Below are positions 52,590 through 62,052 of a stretch of 64,000 nt of DNA, piece by piece (positions within the stretch are counted from its first letter, which is position 1; the number at the start of each line of letters is the position of its first letter). Source of the DNA: Geobacillus thermoleovorans (GTDB taxonomy: Bacteria > Bacillota > Bacilli > Bacillales > Anoxybacillaceae); assembly GCF_001610955.1 (NCBI RefSeq), contig NZ_CP014335.1, positions 1,033,001 through 1,097,000 on the forward strand, given 5' to 3'. Below the pieces are notes generated by a model that did no database searches, was not told the origin of the DNA, and was given only the letters and a program-made list of their open reading frames with translations. A program made the translations under genes and the position numbers.

Positions 52590-53549
52590 ATGACGAACAT
52601 TGTGTTTATGGGAACACCTGACTTTGCCGTGCCGATTTTGCGCCAGCTGCTTGATGACGGTTATCATGTTGCAGCGGTCGTCACCCAGCCGGATAAGCCA
52701 AAAGGGCGGAAGCGCGAGCCCGTTCCGCCCCCGGTGAAAGTGGAAGCGGAGCGCCGCGGCATCCCGGTGCTGCAGCCGACAAAAATTCGCGAGCCGGAGC
52801 AATACGAACAAGTGCTGGCGTTTGCGCCCGATTTGATTGTCACGGCTGCGTTCGGGCAAATTTTGCCGAAAGCGCTGCTTGATGCACCAAAATACGGCTG
52901 CATCAACGTCCATGCCTCGCTTCTGCCCGAGCTGCGCGGCGGGGCGCCGATCCATTACGCCATTTGGCAAGGGAAAACGAAAACGGGCGTCACGATCATG
53001 TATATGGTGGAGCGGTTGGACGCCGGCGACATGTTAGCGCAAGTCGAAGTGCCGATTGCCGAAACGGATACGGTCGGCACGCTCCATGATAAATTGAGCG
53101 CCGCCGGGGCTAAACTACTATCAGAAACGCTTCCACTTTTATTGGAAGGAAACATTGCGCCCGTTCCGCAAGATGAGGAGAAAGCGACGTATGCGCCGAA
53201 CATTCGCCGCGAGCAGGAGCGGATCGATTGGACGCAGCCCGGCGAAGCCATTTACAACCATATTCGCGCCTTCCATCCGTGGCCGGTCACGTATACAACG
53301 CAGGATGGGCACATTTGGAAGGTTTGGTGGGGTGAAAAAGTGCCGGCGCCCCGTTCGGCGCCGCCGGGCACGATTTTGGCGCTCGAGGAAAACGGCATTG
53401 TCGTGGCCACCGGCAATGAGACAGCCATTCGCATCACCGAATTGCAGCCGGCCGGAAAAAAACGGATGGCGGCGGGCGAATTTTTGCGCGGCGCCGGCAG
53501 CCGGCTGGCGGTCGGCATGAAGCTAGGAGAGGATCATGAACGTACGTGA
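52590..53549 (+). CDS. fmt: methionyl-tRNA formyltransferase
   Basis: Formylates initiator Met-tRNA. The 319-residue protein has the formyltransferase domain with [12 protein letters not shown], the catalytic [17 protein letters not shown] (Asn-His) and the C-terminal OB-fold domain. ATG 52590 is better spaced from GGAAGGA than ATG 52584. Overlaps rsmB by 14 nt. Confidence 0.96.
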   Translation: MTNIVFMGTPDFAVPILRQLLDDGYHVAAVVTQPDKPKGRKREPVPPPVKVEAERRGIPVLQPTKIREPEQYEQVLAFAPDLIVTAAFGQILPKALLDAPKYGCINVHASLLPELRGGAPIHYAIWQGKTKTGVTIMYMVERLDAGDMLAQVEVPIAETDTVGTLHDKLSAAGAKLLSETLPLLLEGNIAPVPQDEEKATYAPNIRREQERIDWTQPGEAIYNHIRAFHPWPVTYTTQDGHIWKVWWGEKVPAPRSAPPGTILALEENGIVVATGNETAIRITELQPAGKKRMAAGEFLRGAGSRLAVGMKLGEDHERT

Positions 53550-54870
53550 ACTTGCTTTAGATACGCTGTTAGCCATTGAACAAAAAGGAGCGTACAGTCA
53601 TTTGCAATTAAACGAAGCCATTCAAAAAGGACGCCTTGACGGGCGCGATGCGGCGCTGTTGACCGAGATTGTCTACGGCACGGTGCAACGGCGCGACACG
53701 CTCGATTATTATTTGGCGCCGTTTTTGCGCAAGGCGCGCCGGCTTGAGCCGTGGGTGCGCGTGCTTCTTCGGTTGACGCTGTATCAAATGGTGTATTTGG
53801 ATCGTGTTCCCGACCGCGCCGCCGTCTTTGAAGCGGTTGAAATCGCCAAACGGCGCGGCCATCGCGGCATTGCTTCACTTGTCAACGGCGTATTGCGGGC
53901 CATCGGCCGCGAGGGGCTGCCGTCGATCGAGGCGGTTGATGACGCGGGCAAGCGGCTCGCCCTTGCCACCAGCCATCCCGAGTGGCTCGTTCGGCGCTGG
54001 ATCCAGCAATATGGTTATGAAGAAGCGGCGCGCATGTGCGAGACGAATTTGCGCCCGCCGCAATCAACGGCCCGCGTCAACCGGCTGCGTGCGACTGTCG
54101 AAGAAGCGCTTGAGCGGCTGCGCGCTGAAGGGATGCAGGCAATCCCTGGCCATGTCGCTCCGGAGGCCATCCGGGCGGAAAAAGGGAATTTGGCTCATAC
54201 GGAGACGTTTCGCGCCGGTTGGCTGACGATTCAAGATGAAAGCTCAATGCTTGTCGCTCGAGCGCTCGACCCAGCCCCCGGCGAGCGGGTGCTTGACTGC
54301 TGCGCGGCGCCGGGCGGGAAAACAACCCATATCGCCGAGCGGATGGACGGGCGCGGCGAGGTCGTTGCTGTTGATATCCACGAACGTAAGGTAATGATGA
54401 TCGAACAGCAGGCCAAGCGGCTCGGGCTTGACAACGTTGCGACGCTCGCCCTTGACAGCCGCCGGCTCGGCGAGCGGTTTGCCCCGGAATCGTTTGACCG
54501 CGTTTTGGTCGATGCGCCGTGCACTGGATTCGGCGTCATTCGCCGCAAACCGGAGATCAAATATACGAAAGGGAAAGACGCCATCGCCGCGCTTGTCGAG
54601 ATTCAGCAAGCCATTTTGCGGGCGGCCGCCCCGCTTTTGAAAAAAGGCGGTACGCTTGTCTACAGCACATGCACGGTGGAGCGCGAGGAAAATGAAGAAG
54701 CCATCGCCCGCTTTTTAGCGGATCATCCGGACTTTTTCCTCGACGCCAGCCTTGCCGAACGGATGCCGGAACCGGTGCGGCCGCATGTGAAAGGCGGCAT
54801 GTTGCAGCTTTTGCCGCATCATTTTGACTCTGACGGGTTTTTTATCGCCCGACTGCGAAAGAAGGTGTAA
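53536..54870 (+). CDS. rsmB: 16S rRNA (cytosine-967 C5) methyltransferase RsmB
   Basis: Methylates C967 of 16S rRNA. The 444-residue protein has an N-terminal NusB-like domain (about 1-135) and the methyltransferase domain with SAM motif [11 protein letters not shown], the Pro-Cys DAPCTGFG and catalytic [15 protein letters not shown] 53536 lies inside the end of fmt after AGGAGA. Confidence 0.95.
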   Translation: MNVRELALDTLLAIEQKGAYSHLQLNEAIQKGRLDGRDAALLTEIVYGTVQRRDTLDYYLAPFLRKARRLEPWVRVLLRLTLYQMVYLDRVPDRAAVFEAVEIAKRRGHRGIASLVNGVLRAIGREGLPSIEAVDDAGKRLALATSHPEWLVRRWIQQYGYEEAARMCETNLRPPQSTARVNRLRATVEEALERLRAEGMQAIPGHVAPEAIRAEKGNLAHTETFRAGWLTIQDESSMLVARALDPAPGERVLDCCAAPGGKTTHIAERMDGRGEVVAVDIHERKVMMIEQQAKRLGLDNVATLALDSRRLGERFAPESFDRVLVDAPCTGFGVIRRKPEIKYTKGKDAIAALVEIQQAILRAAAPLLKKGGTLVYSTCTVEREENEEAIARFLADHPDFFLDASLAERMPEPVRPHVKGGMLQLLPHHFDSDGFFIARLRKKV

Positions 54871-54874
54871 AAGC

Positions 54875-55972
54875 ATGGAAATGGTTCGTCCGGCTGCCCG
54901 CCGCTCTGTCGGCGAAACGCAGCCTCCGTTGCCATCGATTTATTCGCTCACGCTAGACGAATTGAAGGAATGGCTTGTCGCTCAAGGCGAAAAGCCGTTT
55001 CGGGCCACGCAAATTTACGAGTGGCTGTATCAAAACCGTGTCACCGATTTTGCCGACATGACGAATTTGCCGAAGCGGCTGCGCGAACAGCTAGCGTCAT
55101 CGTTTTCGATCACGACGTTGAAAACCGTGGTCAAACAAACGTCTAAAGACGGAACGATCAAATTTTTGTTTGAGCTCCATGACGGCTATTCGATCGAGAC
55201 GGTGCTCATGCGTCATAACTACGGCAATTCGGTGTGCGTCACGACGCAAGTCGGCTGCCGCATCGGCTGCACGTTTTGCGCTTCGACGCTCGGCGGACTG
55301 AAGCGTCATTTAGAGGCGGGCGAGATCGTCGCCCAAGTCGTGCAAGTGCAAAAGGCGCTCGATGACACGAATGAACGCGTCAGCAGCATCGTCGTCATGG
55401 GCATCGGCGAGCCGTTCGACAACTACGATGCGCTCATCAAGTTTTTGCGCATCGTCAATCACCCAAAAGGGTTGAACATTGGCGCCCGCCATATCACCGT
55501 TTCCACCAGCGGCATCATCCCAAAAATTTACCAATTTGCCGATGAAGGAATGCAAATCAACTTCGCCATTTCGTTGCATGCACCGACGAATGAGCTGCGG
55601 ACGAAACTCATGCCGATCAATAAAGCGTACCCGCTGCCCAAGTTGATGGAGGCGGTTCGGTATTACATTGAAAAAACCGGCCGGCGCGTGACGTTTGAAT
55701 ACGGATTGTTCGGCGGGGTGAACGACCAGCTTGAGCACGCCGAGCAGTTGGCCGAGCTGATTAAAGGGCTGAAATGCCATGTGAATTTGATTCCGGTTAA
55801 CTACGTGCCGGAGCGCAACTATGTGCGCACGCCGCGCAGCCAAATTTTCGCCTTTGAACGGGCGTTGAAAAAACATGGAATCAATGTCACCATTCGCCGC
55901 GAACATGGACACGACATCGATGCCGCCTGCGGACAGCTTCGCGCGAAGGAGCGAAAAGAGGAGACGAGGTGA
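54875..55972 (+). CDS. rlmN: dual-specificity rRNA/tRNA adenine C2-methyltransferase RlmN
   Basis: Radical SAM enzyme that methylates A2503 of 23S rRNA and A37 of some tRNAs. The 365-residue protein has the cluster motif [17 protein letters not shown] and the catalytic C-terminal cysteine region (DAACGQL). GAAGGTG is 7 nt before ATG 54875. The stop overlaps a GTG of prpC. Confidence 0.96.
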   Translation: MEMVRPAARRSVGETQPPLPSIYSLTLDELKEWLVAQGEKPFRATQIYEWLYQNRVTDFADMTNLPKRLREQLASSFSITTLKTVVKQTSKDGTIKFLFELHDGYSIETVLMRHNYGNSVCVTTQVGCRIGCTFCASTLGGLKRHLEAGEIVAQVVQVQKALDDTNERVSSIVVMGIGEPFDNYDALIKFLRIVNHPKGLNIGARHITVSTSGIIPKIYQFADEGMQINFAISLHAPTNELRTKLMPINKAYPLPKLMEAVRYYIEKTGRRVTFEYGLFGGVNDQLEHAEQLAELIKGLKCHVNLIPVNYVPERNYVRTPRSQIFAFERALKKHGINVTIRREHGHDIDAACGQLRAKERKEETR

Positions 55973-55977
55973 ATCGG

Positions 55978-56727
55978 ATGCGAGCCGTTTTCCGAACTGA
56001 CATCGGCCAAATTCGCGAACATAACGAAGACAGCGGCGGCGTATTTGTCAATCAAAGCGGCCAATATTTAGCGGTCGTCGCTGACGGGATGGGCGGCCAT
56101 CGCGCCGGTGATGTGGCCAGTTCCATGGCGGTGGCGTATTTGCAGGAGCGATGGGAGAAAGAGAGTGGCCTTGCTTCACCGGCTGAGGCGGAGCAATGGC
56201 TCAAGACGCAAATTGCGGCGGCGAACGAACAACTGTTTCGCCATGCCTGTTCCCACCCGGAATGTCAAGGAATGGGGACGACGGTCGTCGCCGCCGTTTG
56301 CGCTAATTCGTTTGCGACGGTTGCCCATATCGGCGACAGCCGCTGCTACGTGCTCAACAAAAGCGGAATTCAGCAGCTGACCGACGACCATTCGTTGGTC
56401 AATGAGCTCGTCAAAAGCGGGCAACTTTCGAAAGAAGCGGCTGAGCATCATCCGCGCAAAAACGTGCTGTTGCGGGCGCTTGGCACGGAACCGGCGGTGA
56501 AAATCGACGTGAAAACAGTGGCGCTCGACGAGGGCGACATGTTGTTGTTATGTTCGGACGGGTTGTCCAATAAAGTGCCGGAAGCGGACATGATACATAT
56601 TTTGACGGGTGCCGGCACGCTGGAAGAGAAGGCGGAGGCGCTTATCCAGCTCGCCAACGGGCGGGGCGGAGAAGACAACATTTCGCTGGCGGTCATCGAT
56701 GTTTCAGCGGAACGTGAAGGTGGGTGA
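55978..56727 (+). CDS. prpC: PP2C-family serine/threonine phosphatase PrpC
   Basis: Metal-dependent phosphatase opposing PrkC. The 249-residue protein has the PPM motifs DIGQIREHNED, VADGMGGHRAGDVAS, GTTVVAA, HIGDSRCY and GGEDNISLAV. ATG 55978 is 8 nt after GAGACGAGG; GTG 55969 is inside the site. The stop overlaps the prkC start region. Confidence 0.96.
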   Translation: MRAVFRTDIGQIREHNEDSGGVFVNQSGQYLAVVADGMGGHRAGDVASSMAVAYLQERWEKESGLASPAEAEQWLKTQIAAANEQLFRHACSHPECQGMGTTVVAAVCANSFATVAHIGDSRCYVLNKSGIQQLTDDHSLVNELVKSGQLSKEAAEHHPRKNVLLRALGTEPAVKIDVKTVALDEGDMLLLCSDGLSNKVPEADMIHILTGAGTLEEKAEALIQLANGRGGEDNISLAVIDVSAEREGG

Positions 56728-56732
56728 TCGGC

Positions 56733-58703
56733 GTGCTCATTGGAAAGCGATTGAATGACCGCTATAAAATCATCAGCCTCATCGGCGGCGGCGGCATGGC
56801 CAACGTGTATTTGGCCCGCGATATGATTTTGGAACGCGATGTTGCTGTCAAAGTGCTCCGCCTTGATTTTGCCAATGATGATCAGTTCATCAAACGGTTC
56901 CGCCGCGAGGCGCAAGCGGCGACGAGCTTAAACCATGAACATATCGTCTCCATTTATGACGTCGGCGAAGAGGAAGGCGTCTATTACATCGTCATGGAAT
57001 ATGTGCGCGGCGCGACGCTGAAGCAATACATCCAGCAGCACGCTCCGCTTCCGGTCGAACGGGCGCTTGGCATCATGGACCAGCTGACATCAGCGATCGC
57101 CCATGCCCATGAGAACGGCATCATCCATCGCGACATTAAACCGCAAAACATTTTGCTTGATGAGCACGGCAATGTGAAAGTGACCGACTTCGGCATCGCT
57201 GTGGCGATGAGCGGCACGACGATCACGCAGACCAACTCGGTGCTCGGTTCGGTTCATTATTTGTCGCCGGAGCAGGCGCGCGGGGGCATCGCTACTGAAA
57301 AATCAGACATTTATTCACTCGGCATTGTCATGTTTGAACTCGTCACCGGTCGGCTGCCGTTTTCCGGCGAATCAGCCGTTTCGATCGTGTTGAAGCACTT
57401 GCAGGCGGAAACGCCGTCGCCGAAGGCGTGGAATCCGGACATCCCGCAAAGTGTGGAAAACATTATTTTAAAAGCGACGGCGAAAGACCCGTTTTACCGC
57501 TACCAATCCGCGCGCGAAATGAACGAGGACATTCGGACAGCGCTGGATCCAAGGCGGCGCAATGAGCCGAAATTTACCATACCCGATGACGATGAGGAAG
57601 CGACGAAAGCCATTCCGATGATCAAACATGCGGAAAGCGCGGCGTTGGAGCAAGAGACGCTTGTGTACGAGGAAAAAACGAGCGAACCGGTTCATACGAC
57701 GGGCGAACCGAAACCGAAGCGGAAACGGGTATGGATTGCCTGGCTTGTGGCTGCCTTGCTGTTCATTGGAGCTGCCGGCATCAGCGCGGTCACATGGATT
57801 CCGGACCTCATTTTTCCAAAAGAAGTGACGATGCCGAACGTGGTCAACAAAAACTATGATGACGCTGTTGAACAGCTGTCGTCGCTCGGTTTGGAAATCA
57901 AAGATACGATCGATGTAGAAGATGATCAAATCGAAGAAGGAAAAGTCGTGCGCACCGATCCAGAAGCCGGCATGACGGTGAAGAAAGGTGCCGGCGTCAT
58001 TATTTATAAAAGCATTGGAAAAAAGAAAATCGAATTTCCAAGCTTCATTGGCGATGATATTGCTGCGGCGGAGGAGGAGCTGCGCGCCGAAGGATTTACC
58101 CGCATCACACGCAGCGGCCGCTACAGCGACAAGCCGGAAGGGACGATTTTGGATCAATACCCGTACGCCGGTGATGAAGTCGTGCCTGATGAAACGGAAG
58201 TGATGTTCACCGTCAGCCTCGGGCCGGAGAAGGTCACCGTTAAAGATTTGACTGGCTATACGGAAAAAAGCGTGCGCGACTACGGCGCGGATCAAGGGCT
58301 GCGCATTGACGTGAAGTACGAGTATTCGGACGAGGTGCCAGAAGGGCTTGTCATTTCGCAAACTCCAGCGGCGAACGAGCGGGTAAAAAAAGGGGAAACC
58401 ATCACAGTCGTCATTTCCCGCGGGCCGGAGCCGAAGCCGTCCAAAACGGTAGTGAAAGAGATTATGATCCCATATGAACCGGCGATGCCGGGGCAAATGG
58501 TTGAAGCCCAGCTTTACATCCAAGATGCCACCCACAATATGTCAACGCCATACAAAACATACCGGCTGACGGCGCCAGCGACCGAGATGGTCGAGTTTGA
58601 AATTCCATATGGGGAGACCGCTTATTACCGCGTCATTGTCAACAATGTCGTCAAAGAGGAAGGATCGATCCCGTACCCAGAAAATAACGGAAAAAAGGGG
58701 TGA
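56733..58703 (+). CDS. prkC: serine/threonine protein kinase PrkC with PASTA repeats
   Basis: Membrane kinase that senses muropeptides and phosphorylates proteins linked to germination, wall metabolism and translation. The 656-residue protein has a Hanks-type kinase domain (about 10-270; GGGGMANVYLAR glycine loop, HRDIKPQN near 131-138, DFG near 151), a membrane segment at about 332-354, three PASTA domains (about 362-568) and an extracellular C-terminal Ig-like part. GTG 56733 is 8 nt after GAAGGTGG. Confidence 0.97.
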   Translation: MLIGKRLNDRYKIISLIGGGGMANVYLARDMILERDVAVKVLRLDFANDDQFIKRFRREAQAATSLNHEHIVSIYDVGEEEGVYYIVMEYVRGATLKQYIQQHAPLPVERALGIMDQLTSAIAHAHENGIIHRDIKPQNILLDEHGNVKVTDFGIAVAMSGTTITQTNSVLGSVHYLSPEQARGGIATEKSDIYSLGIVMFELVTGRLPFSGESAVSIVLKHLQAETPSPKAWNPDIPQSVENIILKATAKDPFYRYQSAREMNEDIRTALDPRRRNEPKFTIPDDDEEATKAIPMIKHAESAALEQETLVYEEKTSEPVHTTGEPKPKRKRVWIAWLVAALLFIGAAGISAVTWIPDLIFPKEVTMPNVVNKNYDDAVEQLSSLGLEIKDTIDVEDDQIEEGKVVRTDPEAGMTVKKGAGVIIYKSIGKKKIEFPSFIGDDIAAAEEELRAEGFTRITRSGRYSDKPEGTILDQYPYAGDEVVPDETEVMFTVSLGPEKVTVKDLTGYTEKSVRDYGADQGLRIDVKYEYSDEVPEGLVISQTPAANERVKKGETITVVISRGPEPKPSKTVVKEIMIPYEPAMPGQMVEAQLYIQDATHNMSTPYKTYRLTAPATEMVEFEIPYGETAYYRVIVNNVVKEEGSIPYPENNGKKG

Positions 58704-58707
58704 GGCT

Positions 58708-59589
58708 ATGGCGGAAGGGCAAATCATTAAGGCGTTAAGCGGATTTTATTACGTCCTGTCCGAAGGCCGCGTGTTCCAATGCCGCGGGCGCGGTGTGTTC
58801 CGCAAGAAAAAAGTGACGCCGCTCGTCGGCGACCGCGTCGTTTTTCAGGCGACGAGCGAAACGGAAGGCTATATTTTGGAGATTGGCGAGCGGCAAAATG
58901 AGCTTGTGCGGCCGCCGATTGCCAACGTCGAACAGGCGATTTTAGTCTTTTCGGCTGTAAGCCCGGACTTCAGCGCCAAGCTGCTCGACCGCTTTCTTGT
59001 CTTGGTTGAATCGAAACGCATCACGCCGATCATTGTCATCAGCAAAATCGATTTGTTGGATGGCGAATCAAAAGAAGAGATTGCCCGCTACGTGCATGAT
59101 TACCGGCGCATCGGCTACGACGTGATTGAAACGTCAGCAGTGACCAAGGGCGGCCTCGATGAACTGGCGTTGCGCCTTCGCGGCCGCGTCTCAGTCGTCG
59201 CCGGGCAGTCCGGCGTCGGCAAATCGTCCCTATTAAACGCGCTCCGTCCGGATTTGCGGTTGAAAACGGGCGACATTTCCACCCATTTAGGGCGCGGCAA
59301 GCATACGACCCGCCATGTCGAACTGCTTGAGGTCGCCGGTGGGCTTGTCGCCGACACCCCAGGGTTTAGTGCACTTGAGTTCGACCAGATCGAGCTTGAC
59401 GAATTGCCGCATTATTTTCCTGAATTCCGAACGTACGGGGAAGGGTGCAAGTTCCGCGGCTGCCTTCATATCGCCGAGCCGAAATGCGCTGTGCGTGAGG
59501 CGGTCGAGGCCGGGGAGATTCCGTCGTACCGCTATGACCACTACGTTAGTTTTGTTGCCGAAATGAAAGAACGAAAGCCGAGGTATTGA
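58708..59589 (+). CDS. rsgA: ribosome small-subunit-dependent GTPase RsgA (YloQ/CpgA)
   Basis: Circularly permuted GTPase for 30S maturation; in B. subtilis also linked to wall and PrkC signalling. The 293-residue product has an N-terminal OB-fold, the GTPase with motifs in permuted order (SKID, then GQSGVGKSS P-loop, then DTPGF), and a C-terminal zinc site (CKFRGCLHIAEPKC). GGGGTGAGG precedes ATG 58708. Confidence 0.97.
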   Translation: MAEGQIIKALSGFYYVLSEGRVFQCRGRGVFRKKKVTPLVGDRVVFQATSETEGYILEIGERQNELVRPPIANVEQAILVFSAVSPDFSAKLLDRFLVLVESKRITPIIVISKIDLLDGESKEEIARYVHDYRRIGYDVIETSAVTKGGLDELALRLRGRVSVVAGQSGVGKSSLLNALRPDLRLKTGDISTHLGRGKHTTRHVELLEVAGGLVADTPGFSALEFDQIELDELPHYFPEFRTYGEGCKFRGCLHIAEPKCAVREAVEAGEIPSYRYDHYVSFVAEMKERKPRY

Positions 59590-59591
59590 AC

Positions 59592-60248
59592 ATGATTCGA
59601 ATTGCGCCATCGATTTTATCAGCCGATTTCGCCCGCCTGGCTGAGGAGATTCGTTCGGTCGAGGAAGGCGGGGCGGATTGGATTCACGTCGATATCATGG
59701 ACGGGCATTTCGTGCCGAATTTAACGTTCGGGCCGCCGGTCGTGGCCGCCATTCGACCGGTGACGAAGCTGCCGCTTGACGTCCATTTGATGATCGCCGA
59801 CCCGGACCGATACATTCCGGCGTTTGCGAAAGCGGGCGCGGATGTGATTTCCGTCCATGTTGAGGCGTGCGTGCATTTGCATCGGACGATTCATTTTATC
59901 AAAGAACAAGGCGTCAAAGCCGGGGTGGTGCTCAATCCGCATACACCGGTCGAGATGATCCGCCATGTGATCGGTGATGTCGATCTCGTCTTGTTGATGA
60001 CGGTCAATCCAGGGTTTGGCGGACAGGCGTTCATTCCGGCGGTCGTGCCAAAAATCCGTGAGGTCGCCCGGATGGCCAGCGAACAAAATAAAGAGGTCGA
60101 TATTGAGGTCGACGGCGGCATCAATGCGGAAACGGCGCCGCTTTGCGTGGAAGCCGGGGCGAACGTGCTTGTCGCCGGCTCGGCCATCTACAATGAACGG
60201 GATCGAGCCGCCGCCATTCGCACGCTTCGCGAAGTGTGCGCCAACTAG
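59592..60248 (+). CDS. rpe: ribulose-phosphate 3-epimerase
   Basis: Pentose phosphate enzyme interconverting ribulose 5-phosphate and xylulose 5-phosphate. The 218-residue TIM barrel has APSILSADF, HVDIMDGHFVPN with metal-binding His/Asp, HLMI, MTVNPGFGGQ and EVDGGIN. ATG 59592 is 8 nt from GAGG; TTG 59586 is an alternative. Confidence 0.97.
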   Translation: MIRIAPSILSADFARLAEEIRSVEEGGADWIHVDIMDGHFVPNLTFGPPVVAAIRPVTKLPLDVHLMIADPDRYIPAFAKAGADVISVHVEACVHLHRTIHFIKEQGVKAGVVLNPHTPVEMIRHVIGDVDLVLLMTVNPGFGGQAFIPAVVPKIREVARMASEQNKEVDIEVDGGINAETAPLCVEAGANVLVAGSAIYNERDRAAAIRTLREVCAN

Positions 60249-60357
60249 CCAAAAAGGCAGCGCCGCTTTTGCCATCTTATCGAGCCGCAGGGTGATGAGA
60301 GCAAAGAAAAGGACGGAAGATGGCCGCCTCGGCCCTTGCTGAAAGGGGGAAACGCAT

Positions 60358-61008
60358 GTGTTGATCCATATTGTCGGCGGCGGTCCGCGCCACCTTCTTC
60401 CCGATTTGCGCTCGTATGATGGGAACGATGTGCAGTGGGTCGGCGTCGACCGCGGTACGAAAGCGCTGCTGGATTTCGGACTCCGTCCGGTGCGGGCGTT
60501 TGGCGATTTTGATTCGCTGCCGGCAGAGGAGGTCAAGCGGCTAAGGGAGATGCTGCCGGAGCTTGACATTTGGCCGGCGGAAAAAGATAAAACGGATATG
60601 GAGATCGCTCTTGACTGGGCGGTTAGGCAGACAGATGGGGCCATCCGTCTGTTTGGGGCGACCGGCGGGCGGCTTGACCATTTGTTTGGCAACGTTGAGC
60701 TGCTGTTAAAGTACGCCGGGCGGCCCATTGAACTCATCGACCGGCAAAACGTGCTCACCGTCCATCTGCCCGGCGTGCATACGGTTGCGCGCGACGATCG
60801 ATACCGCTATGTGTCATACATCCCGATTTCCGAAACGGTGGCGGAGCTTACGCTTACCGGATTTAAATATCCGCTAACAAACTGTCATATTTCCCGCGGT
60901 TCGACATTATGTATTAGTAACGAACTTATCCAATCTTCCGGTACTTTTTCGTTTTCAGAAGGCATATTAATGATGATAAGGAGCAGCGATTTTGCCGGCT
61001 GCCCGTAG
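60358..61008 (+). CDS. thiN: thiamine pyrophosphokinase
   Basis: Transfers pyrophosphate from ATP to thiamine. The 216-residue product has the substrate motif GDFDSL, KDKTDMEIALDWA and GATGGRLDH typical of the ThiN/TPK fold. GTG 60358, or TTG 60361, follows AAAGGGGGA. It is separated by 109 nt from rpe with no clear terminator. Confidence 0.94.
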   Translation: MLIHIVGGGPRHLLPDLRSYDGNDVQWVGVDRGTKALLDFGLRPVRAFGDFDSLPAEEVKRLREMLPELDIWPAEKDKTDMEIALDWAVRQTDGAIRLFGATGGRLDHLFGNVELLLKYAGRPIELIDRQNVLTVHLPGVHTVARDDRYRYVSYIPISETVAELTLTGFKYPLTNCHISRGSTLCISNELIQSSGTFSFSEGILMMIRSSDFAGCP

Positions 61009-61030
61009 TCGCGCTTGGCTTATGACGGAA

Positions 61031-61036
61031 TATAAT
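61031..61036 (+). promoter_or_regulatory. possible -10 element upstream of spoVM
   Basis: TATAAT at 61031-61036, 54 nt before the spoVM ATG. spoVM is sigma-E-driven in B. subtilis, but I find no convincing -35 for sigma-A or sigma-E here. Confidence 0.3.
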
Positions 61037-61089
61037 GGATAAGGAAATGGCGGGAAGCTCGTTATGATCGGTGTGAGGAGGGAATCGGG

Positions 61090-61170
61090 ATGAAGTTTTA
61101 TACGATCAAGCTGCCGAGATTTTTAGGCGGAATCGTGCGGGCGGTGTTGAACGCATTTAAAAAAGGATAA
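61090..61170 (+). CDS. spoVM: stage V sporulation protein M (spore coat initiation peptide)
   Basis: Amphipathic helix of 26 residues (MKFYTIKLPRFLGGIVRAVL...) that binds the convex forespore membrane and anchors the coat ATPase SpoIVA. It matches B. subtilis SpoVM at nearly all of the first 18 positions, including the kink at Pro9 and the basic tail. GGAGGG at 61076-61081 precedes the ATG. It is flanked by thiN and a terminator, as in Bacillus. Confidence 0.95.
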   Translation: MKFYTIKLPRFLGGIVRAVLNAFKKG

Positions 61171-61171
61171 G

Positions 61172-61199
61172 AAAAAAGCACCATTTTTGGTGCTTTTTT
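61172..61199. terminator. bidirectional terminator after spoVM
   Basis: AAAAAAGCACC (61172-61182) and GGTGCTTTTTT (61189-61199) form a perfect inverted repeat with A/T tails that can work for both spoVM (plus) and rpmB (minus). Confidence 0.88.
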
Positions 61200-61202
61200 G
61201 TT

Positions 61203-61250
61203 GCCGCCGAACAAAAGGAGGGTTGCAACCTTTTGGGCGGCTTCTTTTCG
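61203..61250. repeat. second hairpin between spoVM and rpmB
   Basis: GCCGCC...AAAAGG pairs with CCTTTT...GGCGGC, followed by TTCTTTT on the plus strand. It may act as a back-up terminator. Confidence 0.5.
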
Positions 61251-61258
61251 TTAGGCCG

Positions 61259-61444
61259 TTAGACGCGTTTCACTTTTCCAGATTTCAGCGCGCGCGCCGA
61301 AACCCAAACGCGTTTCGGTTTGCCGTCAACTAAAATGCGCACTTTTTGCAAGTTGGCTTTCCATGTGCGGCGGCTGGCGTTCATGGCATGCGAACGCGAG
61401 TTGCCGAACGATTTCTTCTTGCCGGTAATGAAGCACTTCGCCAT
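61259..61444 (-). CDS. rpmB: 50S ribosomal protein L28 (bL28)
   Basis: Ribosomal protein of 61 residues: [10 protein letters not shown] at the start, then [22 protein letters not shown], which is the L28 signature. It has only one N-terminal Cys, so it is not a clear zinc-ribbon form. The start Met lies at 61444 on the minus strand with AAGGAGGG before it. Encoded opposite to its neighbours, as in B. subtilis. Confidence 0.96.
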   Translation of the reverse strand: MAKCFITGKKKSFGNSRSHAMNASRRTWKANLQKVRILVDGKPKRVWVSARALKSGKVKRV

Positions 61445-61484
61445 CGTTTTTCCCTCCTTGCTTTCACATCCCTCTAAAAACACT

Positions 61485-61513
61485 ATTATAATTTACCATA
61501 CAACTGTAGGGAT
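61485..61513 (-). promoter_or_regulatory. probable rpmB promoter (minus strand)
   Basis: On the minus strand TATAAT (61490-61485), and TTGCAA with TAAATT at 17 nt, are both present about 45 nt before the start codon; the exact pairing is unclear. Confidence 0.45.
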
Positions 61514-61550
61514 TGCAATAGACGTGCGGTTTTCTTTCAAGAAACTGTCC

Positions 61551-61634
61551 TTGACATATATTTCAGTTTTCGGCTAAATAATACTAGTGGGCGGACGGGA
61601 AGCGCTTTGAAAACAGAAAGCGTTATAGTACAAT
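61551..61634 (+). promoter_or_regulatory. promoter region of yloU-fakA
   Basis: Two candidates: TTGACA (61551-61556) with TAAATA (61575-61580), 18-nt spacer; and TTGAAA (61607-61612) with TACAAT (61629-61634), 16-nt spacer. The second is closer to yloU. Confidence 0.55.
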
Positions 61635-61672
61635 AGGGGTAGCTGTGCGAGATACGCAAAGGGGGAACGAGC

Positions 61673-62035
61673 ATGTCGATCGAATGGCAAACGAAATACG
61701 GGCGCATCGAAGTCGCCAATGAAGTCATTGCGATGATCGCGGGGGGAGCTGCCGTCGATTGCTACGGCATTGTCGGAATGGCGTCGAAAAACCAAATTCG
61801 CGATGGGCTGTCGGAAATTTTGCGCCGGGAGAATTTTTCCAAAGGGGTTATTGTCCGCGAAGAAAACGGCGAGGTACATATCGATATGTACATCATCGTC
61901 AGCTACGGAACGAAAATTTCCGAAGTCGCTCATAACGTGCAGTCGAAAGTGAAGTACACGCTCGATCAGACGCTCGGGCTGGCGGTTCAGTCGATCAATA
62001 TTTACGTTCAAGGGGTTCGGGTGTCAAACCCGTAG
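61673..62035 (+). CDS. yloU: Asp23/Gls24 family protein YloU
   Basis: Envelope stress/alkaline shock family protein (DUF322), 120 residues, with the core IEVANEVIAMIAG...CYGIVGMASKN. It is cotranscribed with fakA in Bacillus; the role is unknown, perhaps linked to lipid or wall homeostasis. AAAGGGGGA precedes the ATG, and fakA starts 17 nt later. Confidence 0.92.
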   Translation: MSIEWQTKYGRIEVANEVIAMIAGGAAVDCYGIVGMASKNQIRDGLSEILRRENFSKGVIVREENGEVHIDMYIIVSYGTKISEVAHNVQSKVKYTLDQTLGLAVQSINIYVQGVRVSNP

Positions 62036-62052
62036 TAAGGAGGAGTTAGCCG

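Noticed and set aside
51107..52600. 497-codon minus-strand frame over priA and def
   Set aside because: Antisense shadow of two clearly identified genes; low-complexity Arg/Ser/His composition and no family match.
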